From: Oceanicola sp. 502str15
Lineage (GTDB): Bacteria > Pseudomonadota > Alphaproteobacteria > Rhodobacterales > Rhodobacteraceae
DNA length: 64,000 nucleotides
Reading direction: 5' to 3'
NCBI RefSeq assembly: GCF_024105635.1
Contig: NZ_WYDQ01000001.1
Coordinates: 930,001-994,000, forward strand
The notes beneath the pieces are model-generated. The model searched no databases. It worked only from the letters and a program-made list of their open reading frames with translations, and was not told where the DNA came from. Both the position numbers and the translations under genes were made by a program. Numbering within the stretch: the stretch's first letter is position 1; the number at the start of each line of letters is the position of its first letter. Of the stretch, positions 63,824 to 64,000 are shown one piece after another.

Positions 63824-64000
63824 TGTTGCTATGATGGCGGAGGATGCGCGGTGGCCACGACATGTGGCGGCGCGAAAACAAAGAAGCCCTCAGGCAGCAT
63901 CCCCCCGATGACGCAATGAGGCCCCAGCAGGAGGCTCGCGTCAATGTCGCTTTCCGCCGTAGCATGTAACAAATGCGACACGACTGCGAGCCAAAAACGA

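Noticed and set aside
62154..63911. 585-codon plus-strand frame across the binding protein gene
   Set aside because: Shadow; the minus strand gives a normal exported binding protein.

Overview
The window is high-GC chromosomal DNA from an alphaproteobacterium. The gene set points to the Rhodobacteraceae (Roseobacter group): a ChpT phosphotransferase and CtrA-type boxes, an olsB-olsA pair for ornithine lipids, a CtaA-type heme A synthase, an IalB-family protein, a GTA-type head-spike pair, and intergenic repeat elements that I associate with roseobacters from memory (no search was run). Almost everything reads as intact chromosomal sequence. I found no insertion sequence, CRISPR array, rRNA or convincing tRNA.

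Region 1 (1-16.7 kb) is a cell-surface region. It opens with the 3' part of a giant repetitive surface protein. A tightly packed exopolysaccharide operon follows: GT4, Wzx-like flippase, GT4, LbetaH acetyltransferase and Wzy-like polymerase, with each junction a 4-nt ATGA overlap. Directly behind it are a spike-base protein of the RCAP_Rcc01079 (GTA head-spike) type and a 585-aa putative spike fibre. Two further glycosyltransferases lie on the other strand, one with a full CtrA consensus box upstream. Region 2 (16.8-24.6 kb) is envelope biogenesis: a luciferase-like oxidoreductase, a Tat-exported DUF882/M15 peptidase divergent from an L,D-transpeptidase, then lpxD-acp-ketoacyl synthase, a NUDIX hydrolase and an IalB-family protein.

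Region 3 (24.6-46.5 kb) is mostly housekeeping. It holds a HerA-like DUF853 ATPase with a candidate small RNA upstream, a dienelactone hydrolase, a CNNM/CBS transporter, a solitary polyamine-type binding protein, DinB and DUF481 proteins, a Gfo/Idh/MocA oxidoreductase, proA, chpT divergent from a DUF3553 protein, olsB-olsA, a ThiE-like protein, a TfoX-like protein, a TrmJ-like methyltransferase, ctaA, an M32 carboxypeptidase, an outer-membrane barrel, an enoyl-CoA hydratase, a PaaI thioesterase and the rplM-rpsI operon.

Region 4 (46.8-64 kb) starts with a polyamine-type ABC transporter (permease, permease, ATPase) that lacks a binding protein and has a structured leader. It continues with an operon of a small membrane protein, a secreted unknown protein and xerD, divergent from aroK-aroB. 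Then come ssb with a membrane protein, a lytic transglycosylase, two small proteins, and a complete dipeptide/oligopeptide ABC operon on the minus strand (dppA, dppB, an unusually long dppC, and a fused two-domain ATPase).

The most interesting points are the GTA-type spike genes at the end of the polysaccharide operon, the CtrA boxes next to the glycosyltransferase and next to the chpT/ols region, a compact minus-strand sRNA candidate, and a set of dispersed hairpin repeats.
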